The notes below the pieces were generated by a model. It saw only the letters and a list, made by a program, of their open reading frames with translations. It searched no databases and had not been told where the DNA came from. The translations under genes were made by a program, and so were the position numbers. From contig JH720318.1 of assembly GCA_000231825.2 (NCBI GenBank), forward strand, positions 266,539 through 330,538: DNA of 64,000 nucleotides, given 5' to 3'. The stretch is from Tetrahymena elliotti 4EA. Its lineage: Eukaryota > Ciliophora > Oligohymenophorea > Hymenostomatida > Tetrahymenidae. Of this stretch, positions 24,434-36,607 are shown one piece after another (within the stretch, counting starts at the first letter, position 1; each line of letters starts with the position of its first letter).

Positions 24434-27400
24434 ATGGCATCTTAGTTTTCAGATATATCTAAATTATCAGCTAATTCAGCTGCTCTTATCAAATCTGCCT
24501 ATCAATTAAATGAAAATAAGTATAATTAACAAGGTCATTTTATTAAATTTGAAATCATAATAATTATTCATTAGACTTTATAAAATGATTGGCGACATAG
24601 ATGATGATACGATGCATAAAATTTGGGGAGGATTAGGTATATTTATTAAAGCACAGAACCAATGATGTTTTTAATCATACCAAATGATATAATTTATATT
24701 AGGCTTACATATTTCTAGATAGATGAGAATGGGAAGAGGTGTTTAAATTCATAAGTTTGGATTATTTACATTTGGTCCTACTGACTTTAACAAAGATGTA
24801 ATTATTATTTCATATTATATAATATAAAATTTCAGCCCTAAACTTGCAAAATAATTTTCTAATTATCTTTTTCAATGCAGTTTTTTAAAACATTTATTTT
24901 GTTTAAAGGGATTTGCTTCTTAAAAACTCAAAGAAAAACAAAAGAGATAACCAGTATTTTTAGTATCAGCTGATTTTGTTAAAGGATTCGGTTTAAAATA
25001 AAGCATATATAGTGAAGTAACTTAATAGCTAAGGCCTTATAGTTTGGTTACTAGTGGATAAGTTTAGCAAGTAACAGTTAATTTTAGTGAAATCTCAAAT
25101 CTAATTTAAGTAGATCCTATAAAGTGCAAAGCTGGTGTGAATAGGATGATTTCTACTTTGGCTTCTTAAATAAATAACGTATTTAATTTCATGAAATGTT
25201 AACTCCCTTTTTTATTTATCATTTTATAATTAAATTTTGCAAACAGAATGGCTAAGCTGATTTAGAAATTCCTGGAATAGGTTTTTTAGTAGTTAGAAAT
25301 AATATGTGCGGTGTGAATTTCCATCAAAGCTTTATATAAAGTACTTAAGTAATACATTACTCTAGCTTGAAATAAATAGCTTATAAAGAATTATATTTTT
25401 ATAAAATAGTTTTCACCTAATCTTCCAATAGATGAAAGAAAAGAAAAAGGAGAAATGACTTTGACAGCTGCAAATTTGAGTGTGTTAGAATATAGAAATA
25501 AATTTTCTAGTTTATCACCAGAAAAGCTAGAGTAGAATAAGTCTATGATAGATATTGCTTCATCTGCTAATTCCTACTTAAGAAATAATCTAGGAATTAA
25601 TATTCAAAGTTTAATCTAGGATTAAAGTAGAATTGAAATAATTAAAATAATATATTAAAGACTTTCATTTAAAATGAAAAATTAGAGTAAATTGATGAGT
25701 CGTATTCACCTTTAAAATATAGAAACTTAAATGAAAAATAAAAATCTATTTCATAAATTAATGAAAACCAATTTACAAGAGATTCTAGTATCAATAAAAA
25801 AAATCAACCAAATACTGAAGTATCTCATAGGTCTATGAAAACTTCTCTAAGCTTTTAAAGTGAAATTTACAATTAAAACAAACCAATGTGTTAAAGAATA
25901 ATTTAATTTTGGATGAGATAAAACCACTTAGATGCTGAAAGAGTATCACCTATTTTTATAATAAAAAAGAATGAAAAAATTTTACTTTTATAATAGGCAT
26001 TTATTCAACTTTGTGAAAAGAACTTTGCATCATCAAAGAACTTTTAATTCATAAAGCTAGACTAAAATAATTTTTAAAAATGCATTTAGTAAAATGAAAT
26101 AAAGCTCCCACCAGAATTGGTAAATAAATAATTAGCTAATTTATTTTTCAGAATTTTATTAATGATATATCATTTTAACTAATTTCAGATTTAAGAGATG
26201 TTTAAACTTTTAGATGAAAAGCAAAAGAACTATGTAGATTATATAGATTGGTAGAGGGTTTTTGGAGAATACCTACCTTCTTAAAGTATTTAATTAGTTA
26301 TTCATATATGAGAATCTATTATTAATAAAAAAATATTTAATTTATTTGAAGTAAGGCATTTAGATTATATAAGGGATGTCATTTTTAAGAAAGGATTAAG
26401 AACAGACGATATCTTAAAGACTTGTAAATTAAGTAGAGATTCTCCACCTTTAACAAAGAAAGATCTCATATCTTGTATGAAATAAATTAGTTTACAAATT
26501 GATGATGCAAAAGCAGAAAAAATTTCTGACATCATATTGTAAATAACAGGATAGAGTTAAATATCAGTCCACTAATTAATTTAGCATTTACAATCTGTTG
26601 AAGATGGTATATATAGCTATCAATTATATTTTTTACAATTATTTATTATGAAATAGATGATAAAGAGCATGACCCTTCTTGGTTTTAAAATTTGTTGTGG
26701 AGATTAAAGTTAAAATTCACTGATTAAGAATTGCTTGATGATTTAAAGCAGTTATTTATTGTATGTTTTAATTTTTTTATATTATTTTTATTTAGTTCTT
26801 ATTTCCTTTATAGTAATATGATGAGCATCAACAAGGTTTATTAGATGTTGCTAGCTTCAAAATTTGCTTAATTAAAAGTAAATTAAAATTAAGTATATCA
26901 GAAGTTAACAGAATGATAAGGTATTTAAAGAAAGACTCTTATGAGAGAATAGATTATTTTAACTTTTTACAATCTATTTCCACTATAGAAGCAACAAGAG
27001 TTCCTAAAGAAAGAATATTTGATAGAACTGATTTTCTAAAAAAGCTTAAAAACCATTATCAGTAATTTGAGTCAGCAGAATCCTTTTTGAAAACAGTCCA
27101 TAAGAGTGTTAAGTTAGAAAATGATCTATCAAATAATGCCAAGCTTTCATATTAAAAGGTAAAATTTTATTTTATTTTAAATAAGGAAGACTAAATCAAA
27201 TCATTTTTTAATTTTTAAAAGTTTGGGATTTATCTGAGAAATACTTTATTCAAGGAGGAAACTTTAGAATTTATAGAATCTTTTGTTGAAAAAATTGATT
27301 ACAGCAAAGATAATTTTATTGATATTTATGATATATAGTAATACATCAAGAATGGTAGATACTTAGATTAAGTTGCTGCATTAACAAATGATATAAAATA

Positions 27401-30400
27401 AAATCCTATGTAAACAATAGATTACCTACCTGCTTATCAATACGATTAAAAGAAAATAGAAAAATAATCCATTAACCCTACTAACTCTACATTTATTAAC
27501 AATTATACATATCAGTTTACTACTGATTCTAGTTTAAAATAAAACGAAGAAGGGTCATTGTTATTAAATAATAATCCTCCTTCTTTCCCAACTAACCCTC
27601 TATCAGAAGAAATGATAAATTTAATCTTGAGAGATTTGAGAAAAAATATTAGAGATAAAAAAATATCTTTTAAACAATTTTTTGATTTGCTAGATACAGA
27701 CAAAAATGGAATGATTTCATGCAGTGAATTTATGGATAATTTAGATTAGGTAAAATATTTGGTTTGTTTTTTTATTAATAATTTTCACATGTAATAAAAT
27801 GCAGTATATTTTACTATCTTAACCTGTTAAGGATGGTTTCTTTGCATATATTGATAAATTGCACATAGGAATGATAGATTTAAGCAGCTTTTTAAAAGTT
27901 CTTGAAAAAAGTGTAATTTAGAATACTACAGACCAGATCACAGAAGATAACTGGAGTTGGCAAAATTTAATGGTTTAAAAGATATATGAATGGTATGCAA
28001 AAGGGCATTTTACATCCGAAGAGGAAGCTTTTAGAGTGATCGATTTTTAATACAAAGGATATAGTAAAAACCTATTTTATAAACTTTTTTATAAAAAGAA
28101 ATTTCAAATTTTTTATTAATAAAGTTGAAGCTCAAGATTTTAAGAAGTTTTTAAAAGATGTGTTAAAAATAAAAGAAAACGAACTAACTGCTGCTAGAGT
28201 GAATAGACTATTTAAGATTATAGATTTTTATAAATCTGGAAGAATTGGAATAATTGATTTCATCAAATTTATCAAATAGCAAAAGGAATTACAGTTAATT
28301 ATCTAAAGCACTAAATTTTCATCAGTCTAGTCAGATGTTGAAAGAGTTAAAAGATCCAATTCAACTTAAAACTAAAGAAATTTGTCTTCTTCATCAAGCA
28401 AATAGTGTGATTAATAATCAATAGAAATATTGAATTTCGATTGGAAAAAATCAGTTTAGCAATAGCTTGGGCTTTACATTTCAAAAAATTATCCTACAAT
28501 TTCAGCAAATTTTGAGAGTACATTTTTCAATCGGTTTTTTAAGCAACTCAAATTTATTAAAAAATATTAGATGTAAGTTAGTTTAAGAAGAAGATAACAT
28601 TTGAATTATTCTCAGCATGGGTTGATAAAAGCAACTCACTTTAAGGGTTTGATTTAACAAACACTCTCATGTAAGAGTTATTTGCTTATTTAGACCCACA
28701 TAAAAAGGGTTTTCTGACAGAATCAGATTGGATAAACTAATTTGGTATGTGAAAAAAAAAACTTATTCTGTATGAATTCAATTTATTTTTTATTTAAAAG
28801 GACACATAAATTGGAAGAAGCAAATGATAGAAGAACTAAGAAATTTGATATAACTTCATTTTTAAAAAAAATCCTAGATTAAAGAAGCCTTTGAATTCTT
28901 TTTATCAAGAAATGACAGTCCAGACAATTAAAAATTAATTTATCTTTCTGGCTTCTATAAGGGAATAAACTACTTATATCCTAAAAGATTTAGCTTTGAT
29001 GAAATTAGTTAAGTTTGGGATAGTGAAATTAACTAGTTTTCATAGCAAGGGATGGATTTCAATTAGTTTTTAGGTTTTATTATGAAGAATTTTAATAGCA
29101 ATAATAATGACAGAGAAAGGAGTAGTTCTGGTAAAACAAATAACTAAATCTTCTAATCCTAACAAAATATTTCTAAAAAAATTGATATATTTGATTCAAA
29201 GTATGATAGTATAAGGTATAGATCTTACACTCCTATGTAACTTAACATTAAATCTATATATTTGTGTAATTTTAAGTATATTTTATTCATTTATTAATTT
29301 AGAGCTGTGACTGGTTCGAAGGTCAGCTAATCTCCCAAAAGATAATCAAGATAGAAAGAGTAGAGTTTAAAACAAATTATTTAAGGTCCAAAATATACCT
29401 CACAAATTAAAAGAAATATTTCTGATTTAAAAAAATAAGAATTAACTTATAGTATTTCATAGAACATATAGCCAAGGCTGGCAGGTATAAAGAATAGCAG
29501 TTTTTTTATTGATAAATCAGACTTAAATGAGTATTATAACTCTTTGTCGAAAATCAATTTAACAAGTACTGCAACATAATAAAATTAAAATAGTATACAA
29601 TAGAATTTATCCAGCGTCTATAATCTTGAATCTGGAAGTTTCCTTTAATAGCAAGGAGAACTGATTATATCAAAGATCAAAAGAATAATCAGGTCTTCTT
29701 CATAAATTAATTTAGAAGAAGTACTCAATAAGAATGATATTGCTTCATCAGGATACTTAACTAATAACTAATTCAAAAAGGCTCTCAGTGAGCTAAACCT
29801 AGGATTAAAAAGCTAAGAGATGTTTTTTTTGATTAATCTTTGTGGCCTAGATGGTCGCCTTTAGATTAAAAAATTTATTGAACTGCTTTAAAAAAGTGAT
29901 GAAGATGAGATAATAGTAAAAAGATGTAAAGCCAAGTTGAAATAAATTTCAAGTAAAATATATAAATATATGATATCCCCACTTGATGCTTTTCGATAGG
30001 TAATTTAATTAAATAAAAAATAGTCCTCAACTTTATTTATTTAGACAATTATTTAAAAAAATAAAATTCAAAGAATTGTTTTGATTGGTTGATTTTAATT
30101 AAGTTAAATTTTTTTAATTTTTACTGAGGCGATTATTACGTCACTATTATACTAATTTAGAGTCTTTAAGCCAATTTATTTACTTTTTATTATAGTTTAA
30201 TTTAAAAGGGGATGGTAAGATGAATCTCTAAGAATTTGAGACTGTCATAAACAAACTTTAGGTTTTGAATGGAGAACCTGAAGAAGGTTTGTCTGTCATT
30301 AAAGATATGTTTGGATTTCTTGATAGAAACTAAGATGGTTTTATTGATTCTAATGAGTGGAATGATGTTCTTAGTAATTTAAATACCCCTTCTTTTTTTT

Positions 30401-30987
30401 TAGGTAGAGTAAAAAATGAAGATAATATTGTTTAGTAAGGTGAAAAAAACCTATCTAGGTTAAAAAAATTTCGTTCCATGAGTAATAATTATCATGTTGT
30501 CAAGCAAATTAGCAGTAGACCTGATCAAGCTTATGAATCTTTGCAATAAAAATCAAACAACTAAACTAAATTAAAGCAAAATGAGGAATAGCAGTAGGAA
30601 AGAAATAAATCTTTAGAAAAAAGTTCTGTATTCAGAATAGCAATTAATTAAGTAAATGATAAAAATAGATAAAGACTCTAGACAACACATATAAAAAAAT
30701 CATTGGACATAAAAGATCATGATTTAATCCTAAATATTTTGGCTAAAAATAGAAAATATTTATAAAATTTATTTTAATCATATAATTAAGCAAACATCCC
30801 AATCACATATGAGCTCGCTAAGTCTCTGATAATGAAAATTTTAAATAGTCAAGGTATTTAAATAGCTGATAATAATGTTTACTAGTTTTTAAAATTTGCA
30901 GAGAGAGATGGAATAATTGATTATAGACTTCTTTTAGAAGTATACAGAGATAGTTTATAAATAGCAAATTAAATTATTAAACATTGA
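24434..30987 (+). CDS. CCDC81-type HU-domain and EF-hand protein, 18 exons
   Basis: A protein of about 1,770 residues. I traced 17 introns (first donor 24520, last acceptor 30195) and every exon length fits its phase. The N-terminus resembles the two HU domains of eukaryotic CCDC81: IWGGLGLHISRQMRMGRGVQ with KFGLFTFGP, then KPVFLVSADFVKGFGLK, followed by a similar unit around GFLVVRNNMCGVNFHQSF. A charged linker and an IQLCEKNF segment follow. The rest is a long array of EF-hand-like helix-loop-helix units. Two loops are canonical, DTDKNGMISCSE (about 27698) and DRNQDGFIDSNE (about 30328); others are degenerate, such as DFYKSGRIGIID and DPHKKGFLTESD. CCDC81 is a centrosomal or ciliary protein, so a calcium-sensitive cytoskeletal role is a fair inference. 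One acceptor (26796 or 26814) is ambiguous, both in frame. Confidence 0.82.
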
Positions 30988-32110
30988 TAAATTGTGTTGT
31001 AAATTCATGATTTTTTAATTATGGTTGTAAATTTACTTCAAATTTTTATTTACTTTCTTTCATCAATCTCATTACTTTTTTCCAAATAAACAAAGTAGAT
31101 TTTGAAATTTTATTTTTTCTTTGATTATTTCAAAAATTATTTGTGTTTGTCAAATTTGATGTAATTTGTGTCCCTAAACATTCAATCAATTACCACACAA
31201 CTACACAACTGCTTTAAAGAAATTTAAATGAAAAAGTAAAGTTGAAAGAAAAATAAAAAATATTTGAATGAAATGAAAATAATTTAGTTAGCATATGTTT
31301 GAGTCAATTATTAACATAAATCATAATATTTTAAGGGTAATTGAAATCAAAAGAAACTTGAAATTTCTAACAGCAATAGCAAAGAGCTAAAAAATCTTCT
31401 CTTTAATTAGAATACTTTGGTTTTTCTTCTACAATCACTAAAAAACTTTAGATCATGAAATTTTCATGTAAAATGTAAATGTAAAGATAAGAGGAATACC
31501 ATTCTCTTTCTTTTATAATTAAAAACTATGCAATATCTCATAATAGAATATTTCTTAATCCTTAAATTTAAAAAAGATAAAAATTCATTTTAAAGCCTTA
31601 AGTCAATAAAATCTTAAAGTTAAAGCTTTGAAAATGAAATTTTAATATTTTAGGATAGGTGTAATATTAAAACAAAAATACTAATTTTAGCTTAACATAG
31701 TTATTCATTTCTATAATAGGGGTAGGGGGTTTAATAATTGATTGAGAAGCTAATTAGTAGTAAATAAATAATTTATACATGAATAAGTAGAATCAAAATT
31801 TGCATATCTTTGTTTCATTTAGGAAATAATGATTAAAATAGTGCAAAAAGAGAAAGGAAGTGATAAAGAAGAGTGATTAATTAAAATTATGAGGTGGGGA
31901 AATAAGATTATTTTCAAAAAAAGGATAAGTTGAGTGAAACAAAATAAAAGAAAGATCAAATCCACGCATTTTAGATGAAAATATATAAATACATACAAAT
32001 TTAGTATCTTGCTTAACAGTAAAAGTGAACATTTGAAAACTTATAATATTTTTAATTATTAAATAATTGAAAATAAGTAATTTTAAAGCTTAAACTAAAA
32101 TAATCTTCAA
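30988..32110. other. Spacer upstream of the Rh ammonium transporter gene
   Basis: A+T-rich region between two plus-strand genes. It should contain the promoter of the transporter, whose codon use suggests strong expression. I see no other gene. Confidence 0.5.
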
Positions 32111-34105
32111 ATGGGACACGTAGCTGAAGCCGTTACTGTATCTGAGCAAAAGAAATTCGCTCTTGCCATTGTCTTAATAGAAATCTTCTGTGTTATTATC
32201 CATGGTTTTGTTGCTGAATATGATGATACTAAAAATTTACCTGAAAATGCCTCTCGTTACCCAATGTGGTAAGACATCAACGTCATGATCTTTGTTGGTT
32301 TTGGTTTCTTAATGACTTTCCTTAGAACTTATTAATTCAGTGCTGTTGGTAAGAATTCAAATTATATATTTTTTATATAAATTTTAGGATTAGCTTTCTA
32401 TGTTTACTCTGTTATTCATTCTGATAAAACTTAATCGTTACTTCTACAAGAATAAAGCAAAATAATTAACCAAATTTTTTTCATAATACAATAGGTTATA
32501 CCTTCGTTATTGGTGCTATTTCATTCTAACTTTATCCTATTTGGGAAGCTATCTGGAAATGCGCATTCGACTTAGATGCTGATTTCAAGGTCCACTTCAA
32601 CACAACCACTCTTATGCTCAGCTCATTCTGCGCTGGTGCTATCCTAATTACTTTTGGTGGTATCATTGGTAAGGTCTCTGGTTTCTAAATGGTTGTTTGT
32701 ATATTCCTTGAAACTATTGGATTTACTCTTAATGAAAGAATTTCCATTCAAATGGGTGTTGCTGATATTGGTGGCTCAATGGTTATTCATACATATGGAG
32801 CTGTCTTTGGTCTTATTTTGGCAAAAATGTTGAGCCCAAGAGGTGCTTTCGGTCACAAGAAGGCTGAGTCTAACTATATTTCTGACCTTACAGGTTTCCT
32901 TGGTACTATTTTCTTATACATGTATTGGCCATCTTTCAATGCTGGACCTGCTTTACCTGGTTCTTAAGCTTAAAATAGAGCCTATATTAACACTATGCTT
33001 TCTTTAAGTGCAAGCTGTATGATGGCATTCCTTCTCTCTTTACTCACAAGAACTGAAGATAAGAAATTCAATATGATTGACATCTGTAATGCTACTTTAG
33101 CTGGTGGTGTCGCTATGGTAATTAACAATTTCTTTAGTCATTATTTTTTTGAAAAGCACAAGCATATAAACAGTTTATATTTAGTCAAGAGTTGATTGTT
33201 GAAAAGTTAAAAATGTGAACAATAATCTTAAAGCATGATCAAAAATTAAAAAAGCAAACAAATTAATAATCAACCAAGTAAATAAGTAAATAGAAAGATT
33301 AAGAATTTGTTACCTAGTTAGTTAGTTATTTAATTAATTAATTAGTTAGTTAGTTAGGTTTAAAATTTTAGTTAATTAAAAATACTTCCAAATAGGAAAT
33401 AATAAAGACTTCAAGCAAATTTAATCATTCATAAAATATTCTACTTTTTGTAGGTTTTATCTAAATTTATACTCTCAAATTTAATAGGGCACATGCGCAA
33501 GTATGCACATTCTCCCTGTTTGGGCTATTTTAATTGGTGTCTTATCTGGCACAGTCTCAACACTCGGATTTACAAAATTACAACCTTTCCTTGAAAGCAA
33601 GATCTCATTACATGATACTTGTGGTATTATGAATTTACATTGTATTCCTGGTATTATTGGTGCTATTTGGGGTTCTGTGGCTGCTTCTAAGGCTAGCTCT
33701 CGTGGCGATACTACTGCTGAACTTTTAGAAATTTATCCTAAAGCTAGTGAATCTGACTGGAGTTAATCCAAACAAGGAGGTATTTAAATAGCCTTCTTGT
33801 TTATTACAATTGGTATTGCTATAGGCTCAGCTTTGTTGACTGGCTTTTTTATGAAATTGTTGGGTAATACCCCTACCTAACTCTTTGAAGATAATGAATC
33901 CTATCATACTCCTAGAATTAGATTTGAAGATCCTGAAGAAATCATTACTAAGATTCCCAAGATGCCTCAAAGCTAATTACTTCTCGTCACTGAATAAAAT
34001 GGATCTAAAGTTAATTTAGATGTTGAAAAGATTGGCATGATTGAAATGCAAAATGGTGTTAGCAATACATTAACTTATTAAGCAAGTTCCGCTGTAAAAA
34101 ATTGA
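32111..34105 (+). CDS. Rh-type ammonium/ammonia transporter
   Basis: A 492-residue channel for ammonia or methylamine in the plasma or contractile-vacuole membrane. Three exons (32111-32348, 32495-33117, 33488-34105) are split by introns of 146 and 370 nt. Rh rather than plant/bacterial Amt type is shown by MWQDINVMIFVGFGFLMTFL, GGIIGKVSGFQM, ADIGGSMVIHTYGAVFGL, GGVAMGTCASM (formed across intron 2) and CGIMNLHCIPGIIGAIWG. The two pore histidines, in VIHTYG and NLHCIPG, are both present. About eleven or twelve membrane segments are seen, then a cytosolic tail of about 80 residues. Codon use is richer in C-ending codons than its neighbours, as in strongly expressed ciliate genes. Confidence 0.94.
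32349..32494 (+). other. Intron 1 of the Rh gene, with an internal acceptor-like site
   Basis: The real acceptor at 32494 joins SAVG to YTFVIGA as the Rh family requires. An earlier ATTTTAG is followed by an exon-like stretch reading GLAFYVYSVIHS before it loses frame with the next exon. It is either a decoy or a rarely used alternative exon. Confidence 0.45.
33315..33359. repeat. TTAG/TTAA tetranucleotide tract in Rh intron 2
   Basis: About eleven tandem units of TTAG and TTAA lie inside the 370-nt second intron, the longest intron of this gene. It is a simple-sequence tract with no coding role. Confidence 0.75.
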
Positions 34106-36607
34106 AAAAATTAATAATGTATTTTAATAAAGATAAAAAATTCATCATAATCATTAAATGTATTTTCTCTATCTCTCTCTCCCTAGTTTATATCATCATA
34201 TATTTTAGTTGTTACATCTTTTAATATCTTACATCTAATCAAAACAATTCTTCTCAAAAAATTAAAGCTAAAAAACCAGCTTTCCTAATCCTCACAAAAT
34301 ATTCTTTCTTCCATAAATTTGACTTGGAATAAATATTTTTAGGTGAAAAAGAATAAATAAAATTTTAATACCTCTCTTTTCTACATATGCACAATTATTG
34401 TTAATTAATTGAAATCTAATTATTGAAATGTGAGATAGTATTTGTGTTTTAATATCTTTTAAACTAAAGTGTGTAAAAATAAATAAATATCAATTAAACA
34501 TAAAGTGTGAAAATAATAATAATAATAATAATAATAAATAATTAGATTAACTCAATATATAAAAGAAATATCTAATTTTTATTTACATTAAGCAAACAAA
34601 AGATTCATTTTTTATACAGCTATTACTATCCTGATAATTCGCTTCATAAATAAATAAAATTATCATCACAATCATCACAATATGATTAAATTTTAATTCA
34701 TTTTTGTGTTTTTTACTCTCTTAGAGACAAGAGAGATATGAGAAATTAATAATTTTGTTTAAGATAAAAATTATTGATTTATTTCAATTCATTCGAACGA
34801 ATAAATGAACTTTTGACTTTTCTAATATTTGAACAAACAAATTCATGAACTCAGAATTTTCGCAAATCTAAATTTTTCAAATTATCAATAATAACAAGTT
34901 TTTGAACAAATTCATAATTAAATCAAGTAATCTAGGGCTTTTTCTGCTTATTTAGAACAAAAAAGAAATCTTAATTTAAAATAATATTTAAAAATGTAAT
35001 TTTATTCCTTTTTTTGCATATTAAAATAGAATTTAAAAAATCAAACAAACTAAAAATACTCATCAGAATATCTAAGTTTAGATTATTTATAGAGGTAAAA
35101 GAAGTATTAAGTTTTACAAAATTGATTGTTGATCATTTTTGCAAAATTATGAAAATTTAATTAAGGAATTGATTTAGAATGCATGATTACTTCGATATGT
35201 GTAATAAATAGTACACATAGATATTTGAGATAAAAAAAAGTTCATGATAATTAATAATATTAATACACATGAAAGAATACAAAAACAAAAAGTGGAAGGG
35301 ATAAATTTATACATTTTCATCTTTATTTTACACTTATTAGATAAATTCATATCTAAAAGGAAATTTTGTATATTGGCCTACCCTATAGCTTGTCTTCTAT
35401 GCTCCATTTATATAATTTAAAATTAGATTTTATTATGTAATTTCTAGATTTTTGAATTAGTTGTATTTTTAAATTAATATTTACAGTTTTTAATTAAAAT
35501 AAATTCAGAATTTATTAAAAAGACTGATCTATTTATATTAAAGGATAAGTGTTACTTATTTGATATTTTTTTGTATTTAAAGATCTATTAAGAATAATTA
35601 TTTTGCAATTAAAAGCAATCTGAATTAATTAAAAAAGAATTATTTATTTGATTGATCTAATTATAGATTCGAAAAATTTCTTTTCATCAATAAAAGAATT
35701 TACAGGAGAATGTAAAAGTATTCAATACAAATCAGCAAAAACAAATATCTTTTTTAACTCACTCATTCTGCTTTATTCAATATTTTAAGCTTTCAAATAA
35801 ATTTTATTAAGAAGTAATATTTTAGAATGCTATGAAATAATCTTGTTTTAGGAATTTATTAACTCAAAATTGAAAATAATTTTTATTTATTTTTCATGAT
35901 AAAAGTAAATGCTATTTTGATAAAATATTGGAGTTATTCAGAACATTAAAATGTTTTTTTACAGCTGATTTTATAAGATAAAGCCTTAAATTTTAAATAA
36001 AATTTTATTTGTTTAATTCAATAAACTAAAATTTCATTGATATACAAGTAAATTATGTATCACTAAAAGCATAGAAATACTTGTCTTCTTAGTATTTCTA
36101 AATTTTTATTCGAATTCTATATAACTCTAAATGTTTGTGTTACAATGTAAAAAACACAAATTTGTCAACATCATTAAAACTCAAGATCTGCATTAAAAAA
36201 TTTAAAGTATTTTTTAAAAAGTAGCATATCAAAACATAATTTAAATTTAGATAATTAAATAACAATATTTTCTATGTCTAATTTAAGGTTAACTAAATCT
36301 TTTTGGATAATTCTTAGTATTATTCTATTGTTTAAATTGAATAAATCTTCAAAAATAATAACAAAAATTTTTATATTAGGATAAAAAAACTTAAAATTAA
36401 GAATAAATTTGAAATAATTTCTATAAAAAACAAAAGAAGAAGAGGTACAATTTATTGATAACTATTTATATAACATCCTACTAAGGTATATTTACAATGA
36501 AAATTGTGATAAAAATTGGATAATTTTTTTCTTTTTTGAAAATAAAAGAAGTTTTTTTAACTTATTGAAATTGATAGAAGATATTATTTTAATCTTTACT
36601 CGTTGCT
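34106..36607. other. Long spacer between convergent genes
   Basis: The largest gap in the window, 2.5 kb, between two 3' ends. It is very A+T rich. Apart from an AAT microsatellite I see no gene, tRNA or hairpin that stands out. A short non-coding RNA could be missed by eye. Confidence 0.45.
34511..34538. repeat. AAT trinucleotide microsatellite
   Basis: About nine tandem AAT units downstream of the Rh gene, in non-coding DNA. Confidence 0.85.

Noticed and set aside
26330..26363. Apparent in-frame TGA near 26313 in the HU/EF-hand gene, suggesting a stop or selenocysteine codon
   Set aside because: A normal 78-nt GT..AG intron (26286-26363) removes it and restores the frame as QNYIRDVIFKKG, so no recoding is needed.
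27512..27749. Overlapping frames on both strands at the same locus
   Set aside because: The plus frame is an exon of the HU/EF-hand gene containing a canonical EF-hand loop; the minus frame is its shadow.
28518..28570. Possible 26-nt mini-intron in the HU/EF-hand gene
   Set aside because: A later acceptor at 28570 gives an ordinary 53-nt intron with the same phase, which is the simpler reading.
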